DNA of 32,225 nt from Candidatus Rokuibacteriota bacterium (GCA_003220495.1 QHSP01000109.1:1-32225); one strand, 5' to 3'. Shown: positions 7,296 to 14,800, counted from the stretch's first letter. A program made the numbers and translations. Notes: generated by a model from the sequence alone, not told the origin.

Positions 7296-8993
7296 CTATG
7301 CCCCCGCCGTCTGATAGCGCGCGTTGCGGATCACTTTGCCGGGATAGCTTCCGGTGTGCTGCCCCTTCTCGAGCAGCACCTCGCCGTTGACCACGGTGTA
7401 GTAGATTCCCTCGGCCAGCTCGCGCATCCGCCAGCCGTTGGCCGGGAAGTCGTGCACGACGTCTTCCTTGACCGGCGCGACGGTGTCCGGGTCGAAGACG
7501 ACGAGGTCCGCCGCCATCCCGGGCTGCACGAGCCCGCGGTCGTAGATGCCGAAGGCCGAAGCCGAGTCGTACGTGAGCCGCCGCACGGCGTGCTCGAGGG
7601 ACATGATCTGCTTCTCCCGCACCCAGTAGCCGAGCAGCCGGGTCGGGTTGCTGACATTCGAGTGAAACTGCACGTGGGCGCCGCCGTCGGTGAGCCCGAC
7701 GACCGCATACGGGCTCCCGAGGATCTGCGCGACCGCCTCGGTGTCCATGTTGATTTCGCCCAGGGTGAACACGGTTTCCAGGTTTTCCTCGACGGCCAGA
7801 TCCAGGAACGCGTCGAGCGGATGCTGGCCCTTGGCCTTCGCGATCTCGGCGATGTGCCTGCCCGCGAGGCCGCGGTTCTTCGCGAGCTTGGGCTCTTCGA
7901 CGAGCATGAGGTCCCATCGCTTGGAGAAGGTGGAGTCGGGGCCGAGCGGCGCGTCGACTTCCTCGCGCAGCTTCGCGCGGATCGCCGGATTGGCGTACGC
8001 GGTGAGCTTGTCGGCGTCGGCGCCCTGGAGGATCGGCAGCCAGGTCGGCATGCTGCGGAACACCTGGCAGTTCTTCATCGTGAACCGGTTGACGATGCTG
8101 CCCGGGTTGCAGAGCGGGATTGCGCGGATGCCCTGCTTCACGGTCTCCTCGACGTGCGCAAGATGCTCCTTCCACCGCCCTGGCTGCCGGGCCTGCTCGA
8201 GCAAGGTGTTGTACATGATCGGCCGGCCGCTCGCTTCCGAGATCCGGGAGAGGAGCTTGTCCTTCAGCTCGGGGTTGGTCCCGCCGCCGCACTGCATGAT
8301 GCCGGTGCCGGCCTCGCGCAGGACGTCGGCCAGCGCGAACAGCTCCGATTCCGGGGCGCAGGCCGCGGGGATGCGCTTGCCCGCGATGTCGAAGTGGTTC
8401 ATGTTCCGCGTGATCGAGAGCCCGAGCGCGCCGGCCTCGAGCGACTCGCGCACCAGGCGGCGCATCACCTCGAGCTCGGCCGCCGTGGCGTCACGCTCTG
8501 AGCACTCCTCGCCCATCGCGTAGAGCCGCACGGCCGAGTGGCCGACGAGCGTGCCGACGTTGACACCGAGCCGCTGGCCGATCGCGTTCATGTACTGGGG
8601 GAACGTCTCCCAGTTCCAGGGCACGCCGGCCTGCAGCACGTCCATCGGGATGGCCTCGACGTACGAGAGCATGCCGGCCAGCTTCTCGCGCGCCTCGGCC
8701 TTGACCGGCGCCAGCGCGAGCGAGCAGTTGCCGATGATCACCGTGGTGGAGCCGTGGTGGCAGGAGTAGGTGCAGAGCGGATCCCACACGACCTGCGCGT
8801 CGTAGTGGCAGTGGTTGTCGATGAAGCCCGGCGCGACGACCCGCCCGTCGGCCTCGATCGTCTGACGCGCGGACCCGCCGAGGCGTCCGAGCTCGACGAT
8901 CTTTCCCTTTGCGACACCGACGTCGCCGTGAAACGCGGGACGCCCGGATCCGTCGATGACGCGTCCATTCTTGATGAGCAGGTCGTAGGTCAT
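7296..8993 (-). CDS. N-acyl-D-amino-acid deacylase / D-aminoacylase-type amidohydrolase
   Basis: 565 residues, amidohydrolase superfamily. The start at 8993 is set by a strong AAAGGAG (plus-strand 9001-9007) 7 nt upstream and by MTYDLLIKNGRVIDGSG, the normal beginning of this family; a longer frame to 9068 lacks such support. The metal motif is GFIDNHCHYD (His61, His63); GNCSLALAPV, TDGGAHVQFH and the closing PGMAADLVVFDPDTV are typical of D-aminoacylase/amidohydrolase 3 proteins. It likely hydrolyses an N-acyl amino acid or related amide in the cytoplasm using bound zinc. It is transcribed alone, convergent with the S51-like gene. Exact substrate uncertain (N-acyl-D-amino acid, hydantoin-like or other amide). 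Confidence 0.85.
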   Translation of the reverse strand: MTYDLLIKNGRVIDGSGRPAFHGDVGVAKGKIVELGRLGGSARQTIEADGRVVAPGFIDNHCHYDAQVVWDPLCTYSCHHGSTTVIIGNCSLALAPVKAEAREKLAGMLSYVEAIPMDVLQAGVPWNWETFPQYMNAIGQRLGVNVGTLVGHSAVRLYAMGEECSERDATAAELEVMRRLVRESLEAGALGLSITRNMNHFDIAGKRIPAACAPESELFALADVLREAGTGIMQCGGGTNPELKDKLLSRISEASGRPIMYNTLLEQARQPGRWKEHLAHVEETVKQGIRAIPLCNPGSIVNRFTMKNCQVFRSMPTWLPILQGADADKLTAYANPAIRAKLREEVDAPLGPDSTFSKRWDLMLVEEPKLAKNRGLAGRHIAEIAKAKGQHPLDAFLDLAVEENLETVFTLGEINMDTEAVAQILGSPYAVVGLTDGGAHVQFHSNVSNPTRLLGYWVREKQIMSLEHAVRRLTYDSASAFGIYDRGLVQPGMAADLVVFDPDTVAPVKEDVVHDFPANGWRMRELAEGIYYTVVNGEVLLEKGQHTGSYPGKVIRNARYQTAGA

Positions 8994-9245
8994 CTCGTCG
9001 CTCCTTTCTGAGACACAACCGTCGCGGGCACTTCTCTCGAGGACACTTCGGAAGGCGCCGTAATCCACCCCCGGGGTTCAAGCCAGGCCGTCAGCCTGGC
9101 CACGGCGGGATGGTAGCTCAGAAGCGAGCGGTCCGATAGCGATAGCGGGGGAGGGCAGGACGGCCGGCATTACCGAGGAGCGCCACGGCTGTGCCGGGCT
9201 GCTTCCGAGCGTTGGGGGCTTGGGGGCCATTCGGGGCCCCCATGT
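8994..9245. other. Intergenic region with hairpins, no gene seen
   Basis: This stretch carries the ribosome-binding site of the amidohydrolase at its left end, a 7-bp hairpin GCCAGGC/GCCTGGC (9082-9088, 9094-9100), and the G-run repeat and hairpin at 9205-9244. I found no credible coding frame and no clear -35/-10 pair. Confidence 0.6.
9205..9244 (+). repeat. G-run intergenic repeat (copy A) with terminator-like hairpin
   Basis: The segment contains GGGGGCTTGGGGG followed by a hairpin TGGGGGCC (9221-9228)/GGCCCCCA (9235-9242). Both halves recur in inverse orientation between livK and livH (28583-28606 and 28653-28674) but in a different arrangement. It lies 1 nt beyond the stop of the minus-strand gene at 9246, so it may also end that transcript. 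Confidence 0.55.
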
Positions 9246-9725
9246 CTATCGAGCGCTGCGGTGCTGCAGGCCCGGGGTCCGGAACACGTCGAGGCGGACC
9301 ACCGCCCAGCCGAGGGCCCGGAGGTGGTTGTCGAGCTCGTTCATGAGCCGGCGATCGCCCCGGCGACGATCGGGGGAGCTCGTCCGGTCGCCAGTGCGGC
9401 GCTCGGACCGGCGGCGGTCGAGAACGACCTCAACCGAGGAATTGCCTGAAAACGCGCGCTTGGCATACTCGAAGAGCTTCTGCCGGTCGCTAGCGACGAC
9501 CACGATCTGCTTCGCGGCCTGGCCGGAGGCCTCATCGCGGCCCTTCGACTCGGCCGTCCAGCTCTTGGGGAACGGATGGAACTGGGGCAGGGCCTTCAGC
9601 GGGCCCTGGTCGAGGAACTTGGCCAGGAGCACCCAGGTATCTCCGCCACACGCGGGGCATGACGAGGTTCCGATTTCAAAGCATGCCTCGCAATCGAGGC
9701 ACAACGCCAGGCGGCGAAGCGGCAT
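9246..9725 (-). CDS. Small zinc-ribbon, Arg-rich hypothetical protein
   Basis: 159 residues from the ATG at 9725 (MPLRRLALCLDCEACFE); an in-frame ATG at 9788 would add 21 residues. Neither has a good Shine-Dalgarno; 9725 is preferred because it starts at the recognisable domain. Two Cys pairs (CLDCEAC and CPACGG) suggest a zinc ribbon near the N-terminus. A mid segment, QIVVVASDRQKLFEYAKRAF, reads like the first strand and helix of a receiver-like fold, followed by the charged stretch VVLDRRRSERR and RRRGDRR. I recognise the pattern from proteins of uncharacterised GC-rich bacteria but cannot assign a function. Regulatory or nucleic-acid binding is a guess. It is isolated, and its codon use appears less extreme in GC than its neighbours. 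Confidence 0.6.
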   Translation of the reverse strand: MPLRRLALCLDCEACFEIGTSSCPACGGDTWVLLAKFLDQGPLKALPQFHPFPKSWTAESKGRDEASGQAAKQIVVVASDRQKLFEYAKRAFSGNSSVEVVLDRRRSERRTGDRTSSPDRRRGDRRLMNELDNHLRALGWAVVRLDVFRTPGLQHRSAR

Positions 9726-10073
9726 ATGCAGCGGTAGCGCAGTATCTCGTGTGTGGCGGGAGTGGACCCGGGCGCTTTCCGATCTCATTGAAACGTCTGG
9801 GAGAGGGGCAATTCGGATGCCATGCTAGAGCGTTTGCGGAAACGTCGACGCGTCAATATCTTAGGCGCAAACGCGGGTCAGCAGAACCTCCGGATTGACC
9901 GTATTGACTGGACAGTCCGGCATCACCCTGGTCAGGGTTGTACCGGGAGCGTCTGGATCGACTCACGCCAAGTGAGGTCGCGTGGCGACGGCCCACGACT
10001 CTGCTAGGCGCAAAAACGCGAGCCCCGCTAAAATGAACGAGCCCTGTCGCCGGGAGCCTTCGCGGAGGTCGTC
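9726..10073. other. Regulatory-looking intergenic region upstream of ugd
   Basis: About 350 bp separate the minus-strand gene start from ugd. It holds a 9-bp inverted repeat GCGTTTGCG (9830-9838)/CGCAAACGC (9866-9874), two related sites TAGGCGCAAACGCG (9862-9875) and TAGGCGCAAAAACGCG (10005-10020), tandem TTGACC/TTGACT (9895-9900, 9904-9909), and a TAAAAT -10 candidate. No convincing gene is seen apart from the possible N-terminal extension of the minus gene to 9788. Confidence 0.5.
10029..10034 (+). promoter_or_regulatory. Candidate -10 box of the ugd promoter
   Basis: TAAAAT matches TATAAT at five of six bases and would start transcription near 10041, leaving a ~33-nt leader that contains the GGAGG at 10064-10068. 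The -35 position is occupied by the repeated site TAGGCGCAAAAACGCG rather than a TTGACA, suggesting an activator-dependent promoter. Confidence 0.4.
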
Positions 10074-11444
10074 ATGATCAACCGGATTCTTTGCATCGGA
10101 GCGGGCTATGTCGGCGGTCCCACGATGGCCGTGATCGCCAAGCACTGTCCCAACGTGCAGGTGGTGGTCGCCGACATCAACCCCGATCGGGTGGCCGCCT
10201 GGCAGTCGGGCCAACCGCCCATTTTCGAGCCGGGTCTGCAGGAGATTGTGAAAATCTCCCTCGGTCGGAACCTTCGATTCACCGGAGACGTCGATCACGA
10301 GATCGGCGAAGCGGAAATGATCTTCGTCAGCGTGAACACGCCCACCAAGACGTTCGGCCAGGGCGCTGGGCGAGCGGCCGATCTGCAGTACTGGGAGAAG
10401 ACGGCCCGAAGCATCCTCCGCCATGCGAGACGACCGGTCATCGTCGTCGAAAAAAGCACTCTGCCCGTCCGGACCGCCGAGGCCATGGAGCGAATCTTCA
10501 AGAATCGTCGGCAGGGCCAGCGCTTCGAGGTCCTGTCGAATCCAGAATTTCTCGCCGAGGGCACGGCGATCACGGATCTCGAGAGTCCGGACCGGGTATT
10601 GATCGGCGGAGCCGAGACACCGGCCGGACAGGCGGCGATCGGCGAGCTGGTCGACATCTACGCGCGCTGGGTTCCACGCGAGCGCATCCTTACTGCGAAT
10701 GTCTGGTCGGCGGAGCTGTCCAAGCTCGCGGCCAATGCGTTTCTGGCGCAGCGGGTCAGCTCGATCAACGCCATCTCGGCGATCTGCGAACAGACGGGCG
10801 CTGACATTCTCTCGGTCGCCAGAGCGATCGGTACCGATCGGCGCATCGGCGCGCAATTTCTGCGCGCCGGGGTCGGGTTCGGCGGCTCCTGCTTCCAGAA
10901 GGACATCCTGAACCTCGTGTATCTGTGCGAACACAACGGCCTGCCGGAAGTCGCCCGGTACTGGGAAGCGGTCGTGACGTTGAATCAGCACCAGAAGGAG
11001 CGATTCGTCCGTCGAATGATCCGGGTCATGTTCAACACGCTCGCCGGCAAGCGCATCGCGTTGTTCGGGTTCGCCTTCAAGGCGAATACCGGCGACACAC
11101 GCGAATCGCCCGCCATCCAGATCTGCCAGGAGTTGCTCGCGGAGCAGGCGCACGTATGCATCACGGATCCCCAGGCACTCGAGGGGGCGCGGCAGATCTT
11201 CGGCGCCTCGTCGGACCGAGTCATGTTCGAGCCGGATCCTTACAAGGCCGCTGAGGGCGCGCACGCGGTGGCCCTGCTGACGGACTGGGCGGAGTATCGG
11301 ACGCTCGACTACCGGCGCATCTACGCCGCGATGGAGCAGCCCGCGTTTCTCTTCGACGGTCGAAACCTTCTGGACCCTGAGGAGCTGCACAGGATCGGGT
11401 TCAACGTCTACACGATCGGCCGTCCAGATCGGACGAGCCTCTAG
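10074..11444 (+). CDS. ugd: UDP-glucose 6-dehydrogenase, eukaryotic-type
   Basis: 456 residues. It oxidises UDP-glucose to UDP-glucuronate with two NAD+, supplying glucuronate for polysaccharides. The N-terminal Rossmann motif is ILCIGAGYVGGPTMAV; NTPTKTFGQGAGRAADL, SNPEFLAEGTAI and the active-site GFGGSCFQKDILNLVYLCE (catalytic Cys273) follow, with the C-terminal UDP-binding domain containing GFAFKANTGDTRES. Several of these, notably NTPTKT, SCFQKDILNLVYLCE and LPEVARYW, match the animal/plant-type enzyme rather than the usual short bacterial Ugd. GGAGG at 10064-10068 is 5 nt from the ATG. No polysaccharide genes are adjacent; it stands alone. Its stop overlaps that of the convergent TPR gene. 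Confidence 0.93.
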   Translation: MINRILCIGAGYVGGPTMAVIAKHCPNVQVVVADINPDRVAAWQSGQPPIFEPGLQEIVKISLGRNLRFTGDVDHEIGEAEMIFVSVNTPTKTFGQGAGRAADLQYWEKTARSILRHARRPVIVVEKSTLPVRTAEAMERIFKNRRQGQRFEVLSNPEFLAEGTAITDLESPDRVLIGGAETPAGQAAIGELVDIYARWVPRERILTANVWSAELSKLAANAFLAQRVSSINAISAICEQTGADILSVARAIGTDRRIGAQFLRAGVGFGGSCFQKDILNLVYLCEHNGLPEVARYWEAVVTLNQHQKERFVRRMIRVMFNTLAGKRIALFGFAFKANTGDTRESPAIQICQELLAEQAHVCITDPQALEGARQIFGASSDRVMFEPDPYKAAEGAHAVALLTDWAEYRTLDYRRIYAAMEQPAFLFDGRNLLDPEELHRIGFNVYTIGRPDRTSL

Positions 11445-12772
11445 CCTCTTCTCTCTGTCGGAGTGTCCGAGCCGCCTCGCGCGATCTTCGCTCGGCTGAG
11501 CCACGCGACATCCTGAGGAGTCGCGCGACAGGCCAGGCGCCGGCTGAGCAGGCGGATGGCCTCGTCGAGGCGACCGAGCCGTAGCTGGCACACCACCATC
11601 GTCTCCTCGAACAGCTCCCACTGGGCATGGCTGCCGCCCACCCGGTGGATCTCACCGCCGACCGACTCCATGAGGGCGAGGGCTCCGGCGAAGTCTCCGG
11701 CCGCGTAGGCCGCGACGCCCCGCACGAGCGGCAAGGCCACCGTGCCGGCGATCGGGTGCCCCTTGGCGTGGAGGGCTTCCAGCCCGGTGAGCAGAGTCGC
11801 CAGCGCTGCGTCGTCGCCGGCCGACGCGTACGCGAGAGCGGCGTGGACGTCGCCGAAGATGAAGCCCGGCCGCGTGACGCGAGTCGCGAGGTCGGCCAGC
11901 CGCTGCCAGGGCAGCGGCCCCTTCTGGTAGGCGTAAAGGCCGAAGCGCCACAGCAGTGCCGAGCCGTCGATCATGGCCAGCCGCGGATTCGAGGACGGCG
12001 CGATGTCGCGCTCGTAGATCGCGAGCGCGCGATCCGGTCGCCCGCACTGGAGCTCGAACAGCGCGAGGTGCCAGGCGAGGTGACAGTGGAACGGCGCGCG
12101 CCGATCGTAACCGCCGAGCCAGTCCGAGAGCAGCGCGATGCCACCTTCGTTGTCGACGGTCTCGTAGCAGACGTGGGCGATGTTGTGGCTCGCGTTCGCG
12201 TTGCCCTTGTACTGGGCGAGCGAGCGCTCGGACAGGCGTCGGGATTCCTCGTAGCGGCCGACCTCGTGATAGGTGAACCCGAGCGCCGACTGATACCACC
12301 AATCGTCGCCGTAGGCGAGGGCCAGGCCCTCCACGAAGCCGACGCGAAGCGCCTCGCGATCGGCGCGGCCACCGAGGCCGATGGTGCTGCCGGCCTGGTT
12401 CACGAGCAGCGCGTCGCGTGGGAACTCCTTCACGTGCTCCTCGATCAGACCCAGACCGCGCGCCGATTCGCCGCCGGCGATCGCGGCGAGCGCGGCGACG
12501 TGTTGCTGCTCGCGCCGCGTCGCCCCGGCCACCAGACCGCGGGCCCGGTCGATCGACGCCTTGGCGGCCGCGCCGTCGCCCTGGAAGAGGGCGAAGAGCG
12601 CCCCGCCCGCGTGGGCGAGGGCGAATCCCTCGTCGGCCGCGACCGCCGCCGCGAACGCCTGGTCGGCCCCGAAGCCATACGAGAGCAGACGGTCCATGCC
12701 GTCCTGGTAGTGCCGGGCGGCCCCGGCCGACCCGGTCGAGAGCGTCAGTCCGTAGCGGTCGGTGAGGCTCAT
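11441..12772 (-). CDS. Tetratricopeptide-repeat protein, TTC38-like
   Basis: 443 residues. The sequence is helical with TPR-like pairs throughout: HYQDGMDRLLSYGFGADQAF, AFAAAVAADEGFALAHAGGA, WWYQSALGFTYHEVGRYEES, ASHNIAHVCYETVDNEGGI, HCHLAWHLALFELQCGRPDR. The combination of a 'GFG..A'-type opening and the central H-x-x-WH-x-AL segment resembles the TTC38 family, found in bacteria and animals and without a defined biochemical role. There is no signal peptide. The ATG overlaps the SMP-30 stop by ATGA, so it is the last gene of a three-gene minus operon. It probably acts as a scaffold; this is inference from the repeats only. Confidence 0.82.
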   Translation of the reverse strand: MSLTDRYGLTLSTGSAGAARHYQDGMDRLLSYGFGADQAFAAAVAADEGFALAHAGGALFALFQGDGAAAKASIDRARGLVAGATRREQQHVAALAAIAGGESARGLGLIEEHVKEFPRDALLVNQAGSTIGLGGRADREALRVGFVEGLALAYGDDWWYQSALGFTYHEVGRYEESRRLSERSLAQYKGNANASHNIAHVCYETVDNEGGIALLSDWLGGYDRRAPFHCHLAWHLALFELQCGRPDRALAIYERDIAPSSNPRLAMIDGSALLWRFGLYAYQKGPLPWQRLADLATRVTRPGFIFGDVHAALAYASAGDDAALATLLTGLEALHAKGHPIAGTVALPLVRGVAAYAAGDFAGALALMESVGGEIHRVGGSHAQWELFEETMVVCQLRLGRLDEAIRLLSRRLACRATPQDVAWLSRAKIARGGSDTPTERRG

Positions 12773-13710
12773 GGCTTGTTCAGGTACTTGAGCGCGAGCC
12801 CGGGCCGCGGCCACTCGAACGACACGAGCGTGCCGCCCATCGAGAGGGTGGCGACCGCGGTTCTGAGGTCGCGGCCGCCGAAGCAGACGTTCGTGACCAT
12901 CATGTCCGGCAGCTTGTATTGATCGACGCGGCTCCCGTCCGGCCAGATGTCGCTGACCGCGCCCGTGATCAGGGTCGCCACGCAGACGTGGCCCTCGGCG
13001 TCGACGGCGAGCGAATCGAACATCTGATAGCCGCCGAGCCCGGCGACCACCGTGCCCTTCTCGCCGCGATACGGGCCATTCGCCGACTCGATCTGGCCGG
13101 GCGCCGAGAGCTTGAACGACCAGCAGCGCGCGGTCGGCGTCTCGACGACGTAGAGCGTCCGCTCGTCGGGCGAGAGCCCGATCCCGTTGGGCCGCTCGAG
13201 CGGGAAGATCGCCTCCTTGATCATCGAGCCGTCGGCCTTCGCGTAGTAGACGGCGCCGCGATCCATGTCGCGGTCGCGCGTCTTGCCGAGGTCCGTGAAC
13301 CAGAAGCCGCCGGCGTTGTCGAACACGAGATCGTTGGGCCCGCGCAGCGTCATCCCGTCGCACGAGTCGTACAGCGTCTCGAATTTTCCGGTGTCGGGAT
13401 CGACCCTCTGGATGAGCCCGCCCTTGTAGTCGTCGCCCTGGGCGATTGGAAACAACTTGCCCGGCCGATCCATGAACTTCAGCCCGCCGTTGTTGGTCAC
13501 GTAGATCTTGCCGGAGGGACCCATCGCGGCGCCGTTCGGCCCGCCGCCGAGTGTGGCGATCACGTGGATCTTGCCGTCGGGCGTGACGCGCGAGAGCGTG
13601 CGCCGCTCGATCTCGACCAGCACCACCGAACCGTCGCTCATCGCCACCGGGCCCTCGGGGAATCGCAGGCCCGATGCGATCTGCTTGATCGCCGGGGTGA
13701 CTGTCTTCAA
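12769..13710 (-). CDS. SMP-30/gluconolactonase family protein
   Basis: 313 residues, six-bladed beta-propeller lactonase family. The start is a TTG at 13710: AGGAGG (plus-strand 13717-13722) lies 6 nt upstream and no in-frame ATG or GTG is near. Motifs: LRFPEGPVAMSDGSVVLVE with the metal-binding Glu, LRGPNDLVFDNAGGFWFTD with Asn, ERPNGIGLSPDERTLYVVE with Asn, and DSLAVDAEGHVCVATL with Asp, the usual divalent-metal ligands. Members hydrolyse sugar lactones or related esters. There is no signal peptide. It lies 23 nt downstream of the phosphorylase-like gene and is coupled to the TPR gene. Lactonase activity is likely; the substrate is unknown. Confidence 0.88.
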   Translation of the reverse strand: MKTVTPAIKQIASGLRFPEGPVAMSDGSVVLVEIERRTLSRVTPDGKIHVIATLGGGPNGAAMGPSGKIYVTNNGGLKFMDRPGKLFPIAQGDDYKGGLIQRVDPDTGKFETLYDSCDGMTLRGPNDLVFDNAGGFWFTDLGKTRDRDMDRGAVYYAKADGSMIKEAIFPLERPNGIGLSPDERTLYVVETPTARCWSFKLSAPGQIESANGPYRGEKGTVVAGLGGYQMFDSLAVDAEGHVCVATLITGAVSDIWPDGSRVDQYKLPDMMVTNVCFGGRDLRTAVATLSMGGTLVSFEWPRPGLALKYLNKP

Positions 13711-13716
13711 GACTCT

Positions 13717-13722
13717 CCTCCT
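13717..13722 (-). promoter_or_regulatory. Shine-Dalgarno fixing a TTG start
   Basis: AGGAGG on the minus strand is 6 nt before TTG at 13710. It is the main reason for choosing the rare TTG codon for the SMP-30 gene. Confidence 0.7.
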
Positions 13723-13733
13723 GGACGTCGAGT

Positions 13734-14687
13734 TTACTTCGTGACGGGCGGGCTGAGCGCCCGCGCGTACTCCGGGGGTCGCGCGCGCAGGAGCTCGCGA
13801 CACCGGCACGTGGTCGGCTCGCTCGCCTCGTCGAGGAACGCGAGCTCGAAGGTCGCGGCCACGGCAGGGAGCGTCTCCATGTAGAGGCGATTCAGGGTGA
13901 TCGTGGGGTCGTCGGGCTCGAGGCCCGTGCCCCAGTTGGCGACGACGTGGTAGTAGGCGAGGTGCATCCCGCACACGCGGGCCAGCACGGGGCTGACGCA
14001 GTCGCCGGTGATGACCGGCATCCCGATCTGACGGCCGGAGGCTTCGAGCATCCGGCACGTCGCGAGCGACTCGAAGCCGTTCCCGGCGAGCCAGCGGTTC
14101 AGCACCACGCCCGATTCCGGACCGTGGATCCGCCGGAATCTGAAATCGGGCAACCGCCCGGCGCGCGCCCGCAGCGCCTCGGCGAGTGGCGGGCAGAAGG
14201 GATCGTCCATGATCGCGACCTGGCGCGGCAGGCAGAACTCGAGCTCCGTGCCGGGGAGCCCGGTCGGCATCGTGTCGCGCGTCAGGTAGCTCTTCGGCAG
14301 CACGAGATCGCCGGGACGCACGGCGTCCTCGTCAGCGGCGGTCCGGCGCCAGTCGCAGCTCCCGCTGGTTCCGCCGACGAGCAGCACGCGCACGCCCGCC
14401 TTCCACAGGATCCAGAACGTCTTCCATTCGCTGGCGTGGAGCTGGGGATCCTCGTCGACCACCTGACCGTAGGTCGGGATGCGCAGGAACTCGCGCCCGC
14501 CCGGCCCTCGGTAGTGCTCCACCTGGGGCCCCAGGCCGTACGGCGTGCGCGGGCGGTGCAGGCCGAGCCTCGTGTGACCGCGCGTCGCCGCGAGCTCGTG
14601 GAAACGATCGCCGAGGCCCCAGGTCGGGCTTCCGCCGAGCGTCGCGAAGGCGGCTCGCGGCCCGGCGTATTCGACGCTCGAATTCAC
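13734..14687 (-). CDS. Purine-nucleoside / methylthioadenosine phosphorylase-like protein
   Basis: 317 residues from GTG 14687. The fold pattern is that of the PNP/MTAP family: an early Gly-rich segment (FATLGGSPTWGLGDRF), RIPTYGQVVDEDPQ, VRVLLVGGTSGSCDW, then GDLVLPKSYLTRDT, NGFESLATCRMLEASG in place of the usual EGPxFET..E, and MPVITGDCVSPVLARVCGMH near the end. The family cleaves nucleosides with phosphate. Key motifs are altered (NGFES for EGPxFET), so specificity, or even activity, may differ from MTAP. It heads a minus operon with an SMP-30 lactonase and a TPR protein and is divergent from the ABC transporter operon. The start lacks a Shine-Dalgarno; TACGCT lies 6 nt upstream, so it could be leaderless. 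Confidence 0.65.
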   Translation of the reverse strand: MNSSVEYAGPRAAFATLGGSPTWGLGDRFHELAATRGHTRLGLHRPRTPYGLGPQVEHYRGPGGREFLRIPTYGQVVDEDPQLHASEWKTFWILWKAGVRVLLVGGTSGSCDWRRTAADEDAVRPGDLVLPKSYLTRDTMPTGLPGTELEFCLPRQVAIMDDPFCPPLAEALRARAGRLPDFRFRRIHGPESGVVLNRWLAGNGFESLATCRMLEASGRQIGMPVITGDCVSPVLARVCGMHLAYYHVVANWGTGLEPDDPTITLNRLYMETLPAVAATFELAFLDEASEPTTCRCRELLRARPPEYARALSPPVTK

Positions 14688-14693
14688 CGTGGC

Positions 14694-14699
14694 AGCGTA
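14694..14699 (-). promoter_or_regulatory. Candidate -10 box of a leaderless transcript
   Basis: On the minus strand TACGCT (pattern TAnnnT) lies 6 nt before the GTG at 14687, and no Shine-Dalgarno is present. No -35 was recognised. Weak evidence taken alone. Confidence 0.25.
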
Positions 14700-14710
14700 A
14701 CCTCGCGCGC

Positions 14711-14739
14711 TTGGATTCTCCAGGGAAACCGGCTAAGGT
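14711..14739 (+). promoter_or_regulatory. Candidate promoter of the NMT1 transporter operon
   Basis: TTGGAT (14711-14716) and TAAGGT (14734-14739) are separated by exactly 17 bp. Each matches only three positions of the sigma-70 consensus, so this is a weak promoter at best. Transcription would begin near 14746, placing the two 18-bp repeats in the leader. Confidence 0.35.
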
Positions 14740-14747
14740 TGCGGAGC

Positions 14748-14791
14748 GGTCGAGCCGAGCCTCGACCGGCGCGGGTCGAGCCGAGCCTCGA
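14748..14791 (+). repeat. 18-bp direct repeats in the operon leader
   Basis: GGTCGAGCCGAGCCTCGA occurs at 14748-14765 and again at 14774-14791, 26 bp apart start to start. Each copy can form a 5-bp hairpin TCGAG/CTCGA. The second copy directly abuts the Shine-Dalgarno AGGAGG (14791-14796) of the binding-protein gene, so it may act as an operator or an RNA element controlling translation. Confidence 0.6.
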
Positions 14792-14800
14792 GGAGGACAT

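Noticed and set aside
9070-9125. GGTTCAAGCC followed by GGTAGCTCAG, resembling tRNA B and A boxes in reversed order
   Set aside because: The boxes are in the wrong order, and no complementary acceptor strands are found even assuming a permuted tRNA; only a simple 7-bp hairpin lies between them.
9895-9909. Tandem TTGACC and TTGACT as -35 elements
   Set aside because: No -10-like hexamer is found 16-18 bp downstream of either, so not called as a promoter.
10925-11254. Plus-strand frame inside ugd in another phase
   Set aside because: Arg-rich out-of-frame translation of the dehydrogenase gene.
14700-14800. A thiamine or pyrimidine riboswitch before the NMT1-type operon
   Set aside because: The conserved TPP elements (such as CTGAGA) are absent; only direct repeats and short hairpins are present.
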